Of a stretch of 64,000 nt of DNA, positions 1-8,766 are shown piece after piece. Location of the stretch: positions 224,249-288,248 of the forward strand of contig NZ_SZVW01000014.1 of the NCBI RefSeq assembly GCF_007655005.1. Reading direction: 5' to 3'. The stretch's first letter is position 1, and every line of letters starts with the position of its first letter. The DNA comes from Streptomyces tibetensis (lineage in GTDB: Bacteria > Actinomycetota > Actinomycetes > Streptomycetales > Streptomycetaceae). Both the position numbers and the translations under genes were made by a program. The notes under the pieces are model-generated. The model made no database searches. It saw nothing but the letters and a program-made list of their open reading frames with translations, and was not told where the DNA came from.

Positions 1-297
1 TCCGACCGGGGGCTGGAGGAGACCGCGTTCGCCGCGGAGCTGATCCTCAGCGAGCTGATCACCAACGCCGTCCGGCACGGCGCCGCGCCCATCCGGGTGC
101 GGCTGCTCTACGGCCGGACCCTGATCTGCGAGGTCTCCGACGCCAGCAACACCGCACCGCACCTGCGCCGGGCGGCCAGCACGGACGAGGGCGGACGCGG
201 CCTGTTCCTCGTCGCGCAGCTGTCGCAGGCCTGGGGCACGCGCTACCTGCCCGAGGGCAAGGTCATCTGGGCCGAGTGCGGGCTCGACACGGCGTGA
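1..297 (+). CDS. C-terminal fragment of a SpoIIE-type phosphatase / anti-sigma kinase (5' end outside window)
   Basis: The reading frame is open from the first base and ends at TGA 295-297, so only the last 98 residues are present. They form the end of a GHKL/HATPase_c fold like that of RsbW-type kinases: the N-box ELILSELITNAVRHG binds Mg-ATP, and DEGGRGLFLVAQL is the later glycine-rich lid motif. The same tail ends two complete PAS-GAF-PP2C-HATPase proteins in this window (25103-27499 and 47783-50215), so this is probably a third paralogue, though its N-terminal domains cannot be seen. Such proteins usually control anti-sigma/anti-anti-sigma switches in the cytoplasm. The sugar ABC genes start 88 bases downstream. 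Confidence 0.85.
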   Translation, partial: SDRGLEETAFAAELILSELITNAVRHGAAPIRVRLLYGRTLICEVSDASNTAPHLRRAASTDEGGRGLFLVAQLSQAWGTRYLPEGKVIWAECGLDTA

Positions 298-385
298 GGC
301 GACCACCGGCCGGGGACCGATGAGGCCACTCCCCATCGGAGTCGTAGCGAGCTGAGAAATGCCCGGAATGCTGTAATTTGATCGA

Positions 386-1936
386 GTGCGCGACGCTCCC
401 GACACGCCCCCGGAGACGGCTTCGCCCTTCGGGCCGGAACCCCTGGTCCGGATCCGCGGACTCAGCAAGCGGTTCGGCGGCACCGTCGCGCTGGCCGGGG
501 CCGACCTCGACGTCCACCCCGGCAGCGTCCTGGCCCTCCTCGGGCCCAACGGCGCAGGGAAGTCCACCCTCATCAAGATCCTCGCCGGAGTCCACCACGG
601 CGACGCGGGGCAGGTCACCGTCGCCGGGGACCCCCTCGGCAGCCCCACCGCCACCCGTGCCATGTCGTTCATCCACCAGGACCTCGGTCTCGTGGAGTGG
701 ATGACGGTGGCCGAGAACATCGCCCTGACCACCGGGTACGGGCGCCGGTCCGGGCTGATCTCCTGGCGGCGCACCCGCGCGCGCTGCGTCGAGGCCCTGC
801 GGATCGTCGCCGCGCACCTCGACCCGGACACGCCGGTGTCCGATCTCGCGCCGGCCGACCGCTCCCTGGTGGCGATCGCCCGGGCCCTGGCCGCACGCGC
901 GCGGCTCATCGTCCTCGACGAGCCGACCGCCCGCCTGCCCGCCGCGGACTGCGACCGGCTCTTCCGCGTCCTGCACGACCTGCGTGACCGCGGACACGCG
1001 GTCCTCTACGTCAGCCACCGCCTGGACGAGGTCTACCGGGTCGCCGACACCTTCGCCGTCCTGCGTGACGGCCGACTCGTCAGCCACGGCCGGCTCGCCG
1101 AGCGCAGCCCCGCGCATCTGGTCCACGACATCGTCGGCGAGGCGGACGAACCGGCCGCCCACCGCCGTGCCGGGACAGCGGCCGGCGCACCCCCCGTCCT
1201 GAGCCTCGACGGGGTGCGCACCGCCCGGACCGGGCCCGTGGCCCTCGAACTCGCCGCCGGGGAGGTCCTCGGCCTGGTCGGCCTCTCCGGCGCCGGGCAC
1301 ACGGACCTGGGCCGCGCCCTCGCCGGTGCCCGTCCCCTCCTGGGCGGGCGGGTCGTGCTGCACGGAAGGCCGTACCACCCCCGGACGGTCGCGGAGGCCG
1401 TCGCCCTCGGGGTCGGCCTGGTGCCGGGCGACCGGCTGCGGGAGGGCTGCCTCGCCGAGCTGACCGTACGGGAGAACCTCCTGGCCAACCCCCGCGCGGG
1501 AGGCCCGCCCGCACCACGCTGGATCGGCCCCCGCGGCGAACGGGCCCGGGCCGCCGCCCTGATGGACCGCTTCTCGGTGCGCCCCCGCGACAGCGAGACG
1601 CCCATCGCCACACTGTCCGGCGGCAACCAGCAGAAGGTCATGCTCGGCCGCTGGCTGCGGACGGACCTGCGGCTGCTGATCCTGGAGGAGCCGACCGCGA
1701 GCGTCGACGTCGGCGCCAAGGCCGCGATCCACCGCCTGCTCCACGAGGCGCTGGAGGCGGGCCTCGCGGTGCTGCTGCTGTCGACCGACTTCGAGGAGGT
1801 GGCGAGCGTGTGCCGGCGCGCGCTGGTCTTCGTGCGCGGAACCGTGACGGCCGAACTGAGCGGCCCCACGCTCACCGTCGCCGGACTCACCCGGGCGGCC
1901 TCGGCCATGCCCCCGTCCCCGGCCGGGCACCCGTGA
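386..1936 (+). CDS. Sugar ABC transporter ATP-binding protein (RbsA/XylG type, duplicated NBD)
   Basis: Cytoplasmic ATPase of a CUT2-class importer, 516 aa, the usual length for RbsA/MglA proteins with two fused nucleotide-binding domains. NBD1 has a clean Walker A, GPNGAGKST (about residues 53-61), and Walker B LIVLDEPT (about 174-181), but a degraded signature (LAPADRS). NBD2 has a degenerate Walker A (GLSGAGHTD) and a good signature LSGGNQQ (410-416), with LILEEPT as Walker B. This asymmetry is normal for the family, in which only one composite ATP site is catalytic. The GTG at 386 is the first start in frame and no strong ribosome site precedes it, so translation may be leaderless. Its stop overlaps the permease start (GTGA, 1933-1936), which indicates translational coupling. 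The substrate cannot be read from sequence; ribose, xylose or galactose-like sugars are typical. Confidence 0.93.
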   Translation: MRDAPDTPPETASPFGPEPLVRIRGLSKRFGGTVALAGADLDVHPGSVLALLGPNGAGKSTLIKILAGVHHGDAGQVTVAGDPLGSPTATRAMSFIHQDLGLVEWMTVAENIALTTGYGRRSGLISWRRTRARCVEALRIVAAHLDPDTPVSDLAPADRSLVAIARALAARARLIVLDEPTARLPAADCDRLFRVLHDLRDRGHAVLYVSHRLDEVYRVADTFAVLRDGRLVSHGRLAERSPAHLVHDIVGEADEPAAHRRAGTAAGAPPVLSLDGVRTARTGPVALELAAGEVLGLVGLSGAGHTDLGRALAGARPLLGGRVVLHGRPYHPRTVAEAVALGVGLVPGDRLREGCLAELTVRENLLANPRAGGPPAPRWIGPRGERARAAALMDRFSVRPRDSETPIATLSGGNQQKVMLGRWLRTDLRLLILEEPTASVDVGAKAAIHRLLHEALEAGLAVLLLSTDFEEVASVCRRALVFVRGTVTAELSGPTLTVAGLTRAASAMPPSPAGHP

Positions 1937-2991
1937 CGCCCCCGCCCGGGCCGCGGCGCCGGCCCGGCGGCCACCACATCGGCGCCTACGGCCTGCTCGC
2001 CCTCACCGCCCTGCTCTACCTGGCCTTCTCCCTCGCCCTGCCGGACACCTTCCCCACGCTGGACACCCTCGACTCGATCCTGTCCAACCAGTCCATCCCG
2101 GCCGTCCTCGCGCTCGCCGCCACGGTGCCCGTCGTCACCGGCGCGTTCGACCTCTCCATCGGCTACGGCCTGGGCCTGGCCCATGTGATGGTGCTGCAGC
2201 TCGTCGTCGAGGCGGGCTGGCCCTGGCCCCTCGCCTGCCTCACCGTGCTCGCCGGAGGGCTGGTCGTGGGCGTCCTCAACGGTGTCATCGTCGAGTTCGG
2301 CCGGATCGACTCCTTCATCGCCACCCTCGGCACCGGCAGCATGATGTACGCCGTGACCGGCTGGATCACCGACGGCGGCCGGATCGTCCCCGGCCCGCAG
2401 GGCCTGCCCCCCGGGTTCACCGACCTCTACGACTCCTCGTTCCTCGGCCTCCCGGTTCCCGCCTTCTACGTGCTCGCCCTCGCGGCCGCCCTCTGGCTGG
2501 TGCTGGAGCGGCTGCCGCTCGGCCGTTACCTGTACGTCGTCGGGTCCAACCCGCGCGCCGCCGACCTCGTGGGCATCCCGACCCGCAGGTACACCGTCTA
2601 CGCCTTCGCCGCCTCGGGCCTGATCGTCGGCTTCGCCGGGGTGCTGCTCGCCGCCCAGCAGCAGATCGGCAACCCGAGCGTCGGCCTCGACTACCTGCTG
2701 CCGGCCTTCGTCGGCGCCCTCCTCGGCTCCACGGCGATCAAACCCGGCCGGCCCAACGCCCTTGGCACCGTCGTCGCCGTCGCCGTGCTCGCCGTCGGCC
2801 TCACCGGCATCGCGCAGCTGGGCGCCGAGTTCTGGACGGTCCCGCTGTTCAACGGCGGCACCCTGCTCATCGCCGTGGGCCTGGCCGGATACGCCGCCCG
2901 GCGCCGGCTGCGCGGCGGCGCGGCCCGTGACACGCCCGCCACGCCACCCCCGTCCCCTCCCGCGCGGGAGGGCGGCACGGCCCCGCCCTGA
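1933..2991 (+). CDS. Sugar ABC transporter permease (RbsC/BPD_transp_2 family)
   Basis: Integral membrane subunit of the CUT2 importer, 352 aa from the GTG overlapping the ATPase stop. An earlier in-frame start at 1810 would lie inside the ATPase gene and is unlikely. Hydrophobic segments fill most of the protein, beginning with GLLALTALLYLAFSLALP and followed by about eight to ten helices. PVVTGAFDLSIGYGLGLA matches the conserved RbsC-type helix containing G-x-D-L-S. The C-terminus is a Pro-rich cytoplasmic tail. It should pair with the flanking ATPase and lipoprotein. Confidence 0.92.
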   Translation: MTPPPGPRRRPGGHHIGAYGLLALTALLYLAFSLALPDTFPTLDTLDSILSNQSIPAVLALAATVPVVTGAFDLSIGYGLGLAHVMVLQLVVEAGWPWPLACLTVLAGGLVVGVLNGVIVEFGRIDSFIATLGTGSMMYAVTGWITDGGRIVPGPQGLPPGFTDLYDSSFLGLPVPAFYVLALAAALWLVLERLPLGRYLYVVGSNPRAADLVGIPTRRYTVYAFAASGLIVGFAGVLLAAQQQIGNPSVGLDYLLPAFVGALLGSTAIKPGRPNALGTVVAVAVLAVGLTGIAQLGAEFWTVPLFNGGTLLIAVGLAGYAARRRLRGGAARDTPATPPPSPPAREGGTAPP

Positions 2992-3036
2992 CCCTCACGG
3001 CTCGCCCCACCGCGTCGACCCCTCCCTGGAGCTCCC

Positions 3037-4200
3037 GTGCACCACACCCGCAAGGCCGCCCCCGCAGTCCGCGCCGCGCGGCTCGCCTCCTGCGCCCTGC
3101 TGGCCACGGTCGCCGTCCTCACCGGATGCGAACGCGGCTCCTCCGGCGACGCCGACGAGAGCACCACGGGCCCGAGCGGCTGCCCCGCCGTCCACACCCG
3201 GGCCCGGGAAGCCGTCACCCGGGCGGAGCGGAACGACATCCCCTGGGGCGGACCCACCAGCGGCCCCCGCGCGGTGTCCGGCAAGACCCTCGTCTACGTC
3301 GCCCAGACCATGACGAACCCCGGTGTCGCGGGCGCGGCCGACGGGGTGCGCGACGCCGCCCGTGCCATCGGCTGGAACGTCCGGGTGATCGACGGCGGCG
3401 GCACCCCGGCCGGTATCCAGGCGGCCATGAGCGAAGCCGTCGCCCTGCGGCCCTCGGGCATCGTCATCGGCGGGTTCGACCCCGACTCGACGGCCCAGCA
3501 GACCGCCCGGGCCAACGCCCAGCGCATCCCGTTGATCGGCTGGCACGCGGTCCCCGACCCCGGCCCCAGCCGCCGGCCCGACCTCTTCACCAACGTCACC
3601 ACCCGCGTCCGGGACGTGGCCCGCATCAGTGCGCAGTGGATCATCTCCGACTCCGACGGCCGCGCCGGAGTCGTGCTCATCACCGACGCGTCGATCCCCT
3701 TCGCCCGGAACAAGTCCGACCTGATCCGCGAGGAACTGGCCGACTGCCAGGACGTGAAACTGCTCTCGGTGGAGAACATCCCGATCCCCGACGCGAGCAG
3801 CCGTACCCCGCGGGAGATCTCCTCCCTGCTCTCCCGCTTCCAGGACCGCTGGACCCACTCCGTGGCCATCAACGACCTGTACTTCGCCGACGCCGCCCCC
3901 GCCTTCCGCGCCGCCGGCGAGAAGGGCTCCGGACCGCCCTTCAACATCGGGGCCGGCGACGGTGACCCGTCCGCCTTCCAGCGCGTCAACAGTCAGCAGT
4001 ACCAGGCCGCCACCGTGCCCGAACCGCTGTCCCTCCAGGGCTGGCAGATCGTCGACGAGTTCAACCGCGCCTTCTCCGGCCGCCCCCACAGCGGGTACGT
4101 GGCCCCCGTGCACATCGCGACGGCCGACAACAGTGAAGGGGCCACGGCCTGGGACCCGTCGGGCTACCGGGAGGCCTACCGGAAGATCTGGGGGAAGTGA
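3037..4200 (+). CDS. Sugar ABC transporter substrate-binding lipoprotein (Peripla_BP_4)
   Basis: Extracellular lipid-anchored binding protein, 387 aa. The N-terminus is a lipoprotein signal: positive residues, a hydrophobic stretch SCALLATVAVL, then lipobox LTGC with the acylated Cys at residue 31. The mature part has the two-lobed RbsB-like pattern: LVYVAQTMTNPGVAGAADGV at the start of lobe 1, then AIGWNVRVIDGGG and SGIVIGGFDPDS, which is typical of D-ribose/xylose binding proteins. GTG at 3037 follows a GGAG about six bases upstream. It is the third gene of the ATPase-permease-binding protein cluster, 45 bases after the permease. The ligand is unknown. Confidence 0.9.
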   Translation: MHHTRKAAPAVRAARLASCALLATVAVLTGCERGSSGDADESTTGPSGCPAVHTRAREAVTRAERNDIPWGGPTSGPRAVSGKTLVYVAQTMTNPGVAGAADGVRDAARAIGWNVRVIDGGGTPAGIQAAMSEAVALRPSGIVIGGFDPDSTAQQTARANAQRIPLIGWHAVPDPGPSRRPDLFTNVTTRVRDVARISAQWIISDSDGRAGVVLITDASIPFARNKSDLIREELADCQDVKLLSVENIPIPDASSRTPREISSLLSRFQDRWTHSVAINDLYFADAAPAFRAAGEKGSGPPFNIGAGDGDPSAFQRVNSQQYQAATVPEPLSLQGWQIVDEFNRAFSGRPHSGYVAPVHIATADNSEGATAWDPSGYREAYRKIWGK

Positions 4201-4365
4201 CGGCCGCTCAGGTGCCGATCCCTTCACGGAACATGCACGGAACCTCGGAATCCCTTTAACTCTCAATCGCTACTGTCACGTCAGTCGAGTGGCCGCCGGG
4301 GGTCGATCCGAGCGGGGCCCGTCCGCGGCGGCCCTCTTCCCCCCACCAGGCACAGGAGACTCGGT

Positions 4366-5472
4366 GTGTACGACGGCGACGTAGTGGTGATCGGCGGCGG
4401 CTACGCCGGTGTCCGCCTGGCCAGGCGGCTCGACGGCACGGCCCGGGTCACGCTGGTGGACCGCAAGGAGGTCTTCTTCCACCGCATCGCCTCCCTGCGC
4501 GCCGGGGTGCACCCCGAGTGGACGCACACGCCCTTCATCCCCTACGACCGGCTGCTGCGCCACGGCCGCCTGGTCACCGGCAAGGCCGTCCGCGTCGACA
4601 CCGCCGAGCGGCAGGTCGTCCTCGCCACCGGCGAGCGGCTGCCGTACGACGTCGTCGTGATCGCCACCGGCGCCGACTACCCCGAGCCGGCCCGCTTCAC
4701 CGGCACCACCACCGAGGAAGCGGCCAAGTCGTTCGCCGAGCACCAGCGCGACGTCGCCACGGCCGAGCACGTCCTGGTCGTCGGCGGCGGCCCGGGCGGC
4801 GTCGAACTCAGCGCCGAGATCCGCCTCGCCCGCCCGGACGCCCGGGTCACCCTCGCCCACTCCGGGTCCGCGCTGCTCGACTCCGTGGGCAACGCCCGCC
4901 CGGGGCGCAAGGCCCTGGCCTGGCTGGAGTCCCACGACGTCGAGGTGCTGCTCGACTCCTTCATGTCGCCCGGCACCGACTTCGGCACCTACCGCGACGC
5001 CCGCGGCACGATCGTCGAGGCCGACCTGTCCTTCTGGGCGACGGGCACCACCCCCAACACGCTCTGGCTGCGCCTGGCCGGACACGGCGACTGGCTCAAC
5101 GCGGCCGGCCGCGTGAAGGTCGACCGGACGCTCCGGGTGGAGGGCCGGCTGGACGTGTTCGCCGTCGGCGACGTGAACGACGTCAGCGAACTCAAGGTCA
5201 CCCCCGCCGCCCTCGCCCAGGCCGACACCGCCGCCCACAACATCCGTACCTATCTGCAGAGTTCGGGCAAGCACCGCAGGGAACCGCGCCTGTACCGCCC
5301 GACCCGGCGCACCCCGCTCATCGTGCCCTTCGGGTCCGCCGACGGACTGACCGTGCTGCCCGTGCCGGGCGGCGAGTCCGCCGTCCTCGGCAGCCGCACC
5401 ACCACCCTGGCCAAGGCGAAGAGCCGCATGACGCCCTACATGCGCCGTCAACTCGGGTACACGGCCGCCTGA
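4366..5472 (+). CDS. FAD-dependent NAD(P)H oxidoreductase (NDH-2 / AIF-like)
   Basis: Pyridine nucleotide-disulfide oxidoreductase-type flavoprotein, 368 aa. The first Rossmann motif VVVIGGGYAGVRLARRL at the N-terminus binds FAD. A second dinucleotide fold, VLVVGGGPGGVELSAEIRL, in the middle binds NAD(P)H. The late motif VFAVGDVNDVSE contacts FAD. There is no CxxC redox pair, which fits type-2 NADH dehydrogenases and AIF-like quinone reductases rather than disulfide reductases. Start GTG 4366 is preceded by AGGAG at 4354-4358. It stands alone, with 165 bases before it and 132 after. Electron acceptor and role are inferred from family only. Confidence 0.85.
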   Translation: MYDGDVVVIGGGYAGVRLARRLDGTARVTLVDRKEVFFHRIASLRAGVHPEWTHTPFIPYDRLLRHGRLVTGKAVRVDTAERQVVLATGERLPYDVVVIATGADYPEPARFTGTTTEEAAKSFAEHQRDVATAEHVLVVGGGPGGVELSAEIRLARPDARVTLAHSGSALLDSVGNARPGRKALAWLESHDVEVLLDSFMSPGTDFGTYRDARGTIVEADLSFWATGTTPNTLWLRLAGHGDWLNAAGRVKVDRTLRVEGRLDVFAVGDVNDVSELKVTPAALAQADTAAHNIRTYLQSSGKHRREPRLYRPTRRTPLIVPFGSADGLTVLPVPGGESAVLGSRTTTLAKAKSRMTPYMRRQLGYTAA

Positions 5473-5604
5473 CCCGGCCGGACCGTCCCCGCCACTCCAC
5501 CCCCGGCCGTTACCCGCGAGTTCAGCCTGGGGTAGGGTCCCCACCGTTTCCGGCTACCGGCTGGTGGTGTGCCGGTACAGGGCGTGTCGGAGGGTGGCAA
5601 GAAG

Positions 5605-7008
5605 ATGGAATCCCAGCGGGGTGACGGCGGATCCGTGGACCTGGACGGCCCGGGACTGGAGGCGCTCGCTCCCGAACCGCTGCTGACCAGGGACTACGAG
5701 ACGCGTCCCGCGCTCGTGTACGAGCGGCTGCGGCAGCAGCACGGCCCGGTCGCGCCGGTCGACCTGCTGGGGGTGCCGGCCTGGCTGGTCCTCGGCTACC
5801 GCGAATCGCTCCAGGTGCTCCAGGACGACGACGGCTGGCCCAAGGGACTGGAGAACTGGCGGGCCCGCACCGAGGGCAGGGTGCCGGCCGACTGGCCGCT
5901 CGGACCCTCCCTGGAGGTCAACCACATCCTGATCCAGGGCGGCCCCGGCTACCGGCCGCTGCGCACCGCGTGGGACGTCGCCCTCAAGCCCTTCCAGGAC
6001 CCCCGTCATCCCCAGGCCAAGCGCCTGAAGTCCGCCGTCACCGCCTACGCCGACGAACTGATCACCCTCGTCGGGCAGGGCGGAAAGACGGGTGTGGCGG
6101 ACCTGTCCGCGCAGTTCTCCCGGCCGCTGCCGCTGATGGTGGCCAGCCATCTGCTGGGCTTCCCCGGCTCGCAGGGCGACGACGCGCTGATGGACATGTG
6201 GCGCGTGCTCGACGCGGGCCAGGACGCCGAGGCCGCGCTGGAACGCCTGCTGGCGACACTGGCCGAACTGGCCGCGCTGAAGCTTCAGAAGCCGGGCGAC
6301 GACTTCCCCTCGTACCTGCTGGCCGCCCACCCGGACCTCTCGCTCGACCAGCTCGCCCGAGAGCTGTTCATGCTGCTCGGCATGACGTCCGACCACGTCG
6401 GCATCCTCATCTCCAACACCGTGGTGGAGGTCATGTCGGGCGAGGGCAGCGTGCGCGCCAGCCTGTCCGCCGGTATGGTCAGGGAGAGCATGAACCGGGT
6501 CGTCATGCGCAAGCCGCCCCTGGTCAATTTCGTCCCGCGCTTCGCGGCCCGGGACACCCCCCTCGGCAACTACACGATCCGGGCAGGCGACCCCGTGTGG
6601 GTCTCCCCGGGCGCCGCCCATGCCGACCCGCTCTTCGCCGACCACGTCGCCTCGGGCACCACCATCAGCACCCGGGCCCACCTGTCCTGGGGGGCCGGGC
6701 CGCGTCAGTGCCCGGCGCGGGAGCTCGCCTCGGCGGTCGCGGCGGTCGGGGTGGGGCGCCTGTTCGAGCGGTTCGACCACCTCGACCTGGCCCTGCCCGC
6801 CGACCAACTGCCGTGGCGTTCCTCGCCGTTCATGCGCGGCCTGCGTTCCCTGCCCGTGCACTACGAACTCGCCTCCGCGCCGCCCCCGCGGCCGTGGGCG
6901 GACGACCCGGCACCCGGGGTGGCCGAGGAGGTCCTGCCGGACCCGTCCGCCCGGCAGCGCTCCTCGTTGTGGCGGTACCTGACGGGCCTCATCCGCGGCG
7001 GCCGCTGA
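5605..7008 (+). CDS. Atypical cytochrome P450 lacking ExxR (CYP157/CvnE-like)
   Basis: P450-fold protein of 467 aa. ATG 5605 is chosen because GGAGGG lies ten bases before it; an upstream in-frame GTG at 5569 has no such site. The heme loop is SWGAGPRQCPA, with Cys369 as thiolate ligand and Gly365 conserved, but Trp362 replaces the usual Phe. The K-helix motif ExxR, nearly universal in P450s, reads E294-S-M-N297, so the Arg is missing. Loss of ExxR is a known hallmark of the Streptomyces CYP157 family, often encoded as CvnE beside conservon genes (cvnA-D). None of those partners is present here, so it would be an orphan CvnE-like protein. Catalytic competence is uncertain. Confidence 0.8.
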   Translation: MESQRGDGGSVDLDGPGLEALAPEPLLTRDYETRPALVYERLRQQHGPVAPVDLLGVPAWLVLGYRESLQVLQDDDGWPKGLENWRARTEGRVPADWPLGPSLEVNHILIQGGPGYRPLRTAWDVALKPFQDPRHPQAKRLKSAVTAYADELITLVGQGGKTGVADLSAQFSRPLPLMVASHLLGFPGSQGDDALMDMWRVLDAGQDAEAALERLLATLAELAALKLQKPGDDFPSYLLAAHPDLSLDQLARELFMLLGMTSDHVGILISNTVVEVMSGEGSVRASLSAGMVRESMNRVVMRKPPLVNFVPRFAARDTPLGNYTIRAGDPVWVSPGAAHADPLFADHVASGTTISTRAHLSWGAGPRQCPARELASAVAAVGVGRLFERFDHLDLALPADQLPWRSSPFMRGLRSLPVHYELASAPPPRPWADDPAPGVAEEVLPDPSARQRSSLWRYLTGLIRGGR

Positions 7009-7180
7009 GCTGCGCGGACCGAGCGGCGAGGGCCGGCGGCCGGCCGGCCCGCGTCGATCCGGTCGCGGCCAACGGCCGGGCCGCTCCGCGACCGACGTCC
7101 CCGTCCGAGCCGATGCCGGGCCGACGGTGGCCGACAGTGATCGAGTGGTGGGGTGCGGGGGCCGGGCGTACCGTCGAACG

Positions 7181-8746
7181 GTGGACACCGCAGGCAGCAG
7201 CCCGCAGCCGGCTTCACCACAGACGACCACCACCAGGGAATCCGGTGGTGGCGGAAGCACGATGGCACTCCTCGTCATCGCCTCGTGCCAGTTGATGGTG
7301 GTCCTCGACATCACCATCGTGAACATCGCGCTGCCGCACATCCAGAGTGCGCTGGACTTCTCCACCACCAGCCTGTCCTGGGTGGTCAACGCCTACACCC
7401 TCACCTTCGGCGGCCTGCTGCTGCTCGGCGGCCGGGCCGGCGACATCCTCGGCCGGCGGCGCGTCTTCATCTTCGGCGTGCTGCTCTTCGCACTCGCCTC
7501 CCTGCTCGGAGGCTTCGCCCAGAACTCCGGCCAACTCCTCGGCGCACGCGCCCTGCAGGGCGTGGGCGGTGCCATCGCCTCCCCGACCTCCCTCGCCCTG
7601 ATCAGCACCACCTTCCGCGAGGGACCGGAACGCAACCGAGCCTTCGGGGTCTTCGCCGCGGTCTCGGCCGGCGGCGGCGCGATCGGCCTGCTCGCCGGCG
7701 GCATGCTGGTGGAGTGGCTGAACTGGCGGTGGGTGCTGTTCGTCAACGTGCCCATCGGCCTGCTCATCGTGCTCGCCACACCGCGCTTCATCAAGGAGTC
7801 CGAACGCCACCCCGGGCGCTTCGACATCGCCGGCGCACTCACCTCCACCGCGGGCATGGTGCTGCTCGTCTACGGCTTCATCAGAGCCGCGCAGGAAGGC
7901 TGGCGGGACGCCCTGACCCTCGCCTCGTTCGCCGGGGCGGTCGTGGTCCTGGCGGCCTTCGTCATGATCGAGCGGCGTTCGAAACAGCCCATCACGCCGC
8001 TGCACATGTTCGCCGACCGCAACCGTGCGGGCACCTACGGCATCATGCTGTGCCTGGCCGCCGCCATCTTCGGCATGTTCTTCTTCCTCACGCTCTTCGT
8101 GCAGGACGTGCTCGGGTTCAGCCCGCTCGCGGCCGGACTCGCCTTCCTGCCGGTCAGTGCGGTCATCGCCGTCGGAGCCGGACTGGCCTCGCGGTTCCTG
8201 CCCGTCTACGGGCCCAAGCCGTTCATGGTGGTGGGCGCGATCCTGGCGGCGGCCGGCCTGGCCTGGCTGACCCTGACCGACGTTCACTCCACGTACGCGG
8301 GCAGCGTCCTCGGCCCGATGCTCGTCTTCAGCCTGGGCATGGGCATGGAGTTCGTGTCACTGACCCTCATGGCGCTGTCCAACGTGCCCACACCGGAGAC
8401 CGGTGCGGCCTCGGGACTTCTCAACGCCACCCAGCAGGTCGGCGGCTCCCTCGGACTGTCCATCCTCGTCACGATGTACGGCACGGCCAGCACCAACGAG
8501 GCGAACGAACAGATCCCGGACTTCCTCCGGCAGGCGACCCCGGCCGAACGCATGCGCTTCGAAGAGACCGGGCAGGTGCCCAAACCCTGGTCCGACGAGA
8601 TCCTCACCTCCGGTGTCTCGGCCGCCTTCATCATGGCCGCGATCTTCACCGCGGTGGCCGCGCTGATCGCCCTGGTCGTCATCCAGGTCCGCCCCTCCGA
8701 CCTGGAACGCCTCAAGGGAGGAGGAGCAGGCCCCGGCCCGATGTGA
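7181..8746 (+). CDS. MFS multidrug exporter, DHA2 (EmrB/QacA) family, 14 TM
   Basis: Proton-driven drug/metabolite antiporter of about 521 aa. Helix 1 carries the DHA2 motif LDITIVNIALPHIQ, which matches the family's D-x-T-I-V-N-V-A-L-P signature. Loop 2-3 has GRAGDILGRRRVF (MFS motif A) and helix 5 carries a motif C-like glycine-rich stretch. Fourteen hydrophobic helices are spread to about residue 505. GTG 7181 is chosen because it gives a short soluble leader, but GTG 7127 (18 residues longer) and ATG 7262 are possible; none has a strong ribosome site. No TetR or MarR gene is adjacent. It converges on the esterase gene with a 20-base gap. Confidence 0.9.
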   Translation: MDTAGSSPQPASPQTTTTRESGGGGSTMALLVIASCQLMVVLDITIVNIALPHIQSALDFSTTSLSWVVNAYTLTFGGLLLLGGRAGDILGRRRVFIFGVLLFALASLLGGFAQNSGQLLGARALQGVGGAIASPTSLALISTTFREGPERNRAFGVFAAVSAGGGAIGLLAGGMLVEWLNWRWVLFVNVPIGLLIVLATPRFIKESERHPGRFDIAGALTSTAGMVLLVYGFIRAAQEGWRDALTLASFAGAVVVLAAFVMIERRSKQPITPLHMFADRNRAGTYGIMLCLAAAIFGMFFFLTLFVQDVLGFSPLAAGLAFLPVSAVIAVGAGLASRFLPVYGPKPFMVVGAILAAAGLAWLTLTDVHSTYAGSVLGPMLVFSLGMGMEFVSLTLMALSNVPTPETGAASGLLNATQQVGGSLGLSILVTMYGTASTNEANEQIPDFLRQATPAERMRFEETGQVPKPWSDEILTSGVSAAFIMAAIFTAVAALIALVVIQVRPSDLERLKGGGAGPGPM

Positions 8747-8766
8747 GGCCCGCCCCCTCAGGTCCC

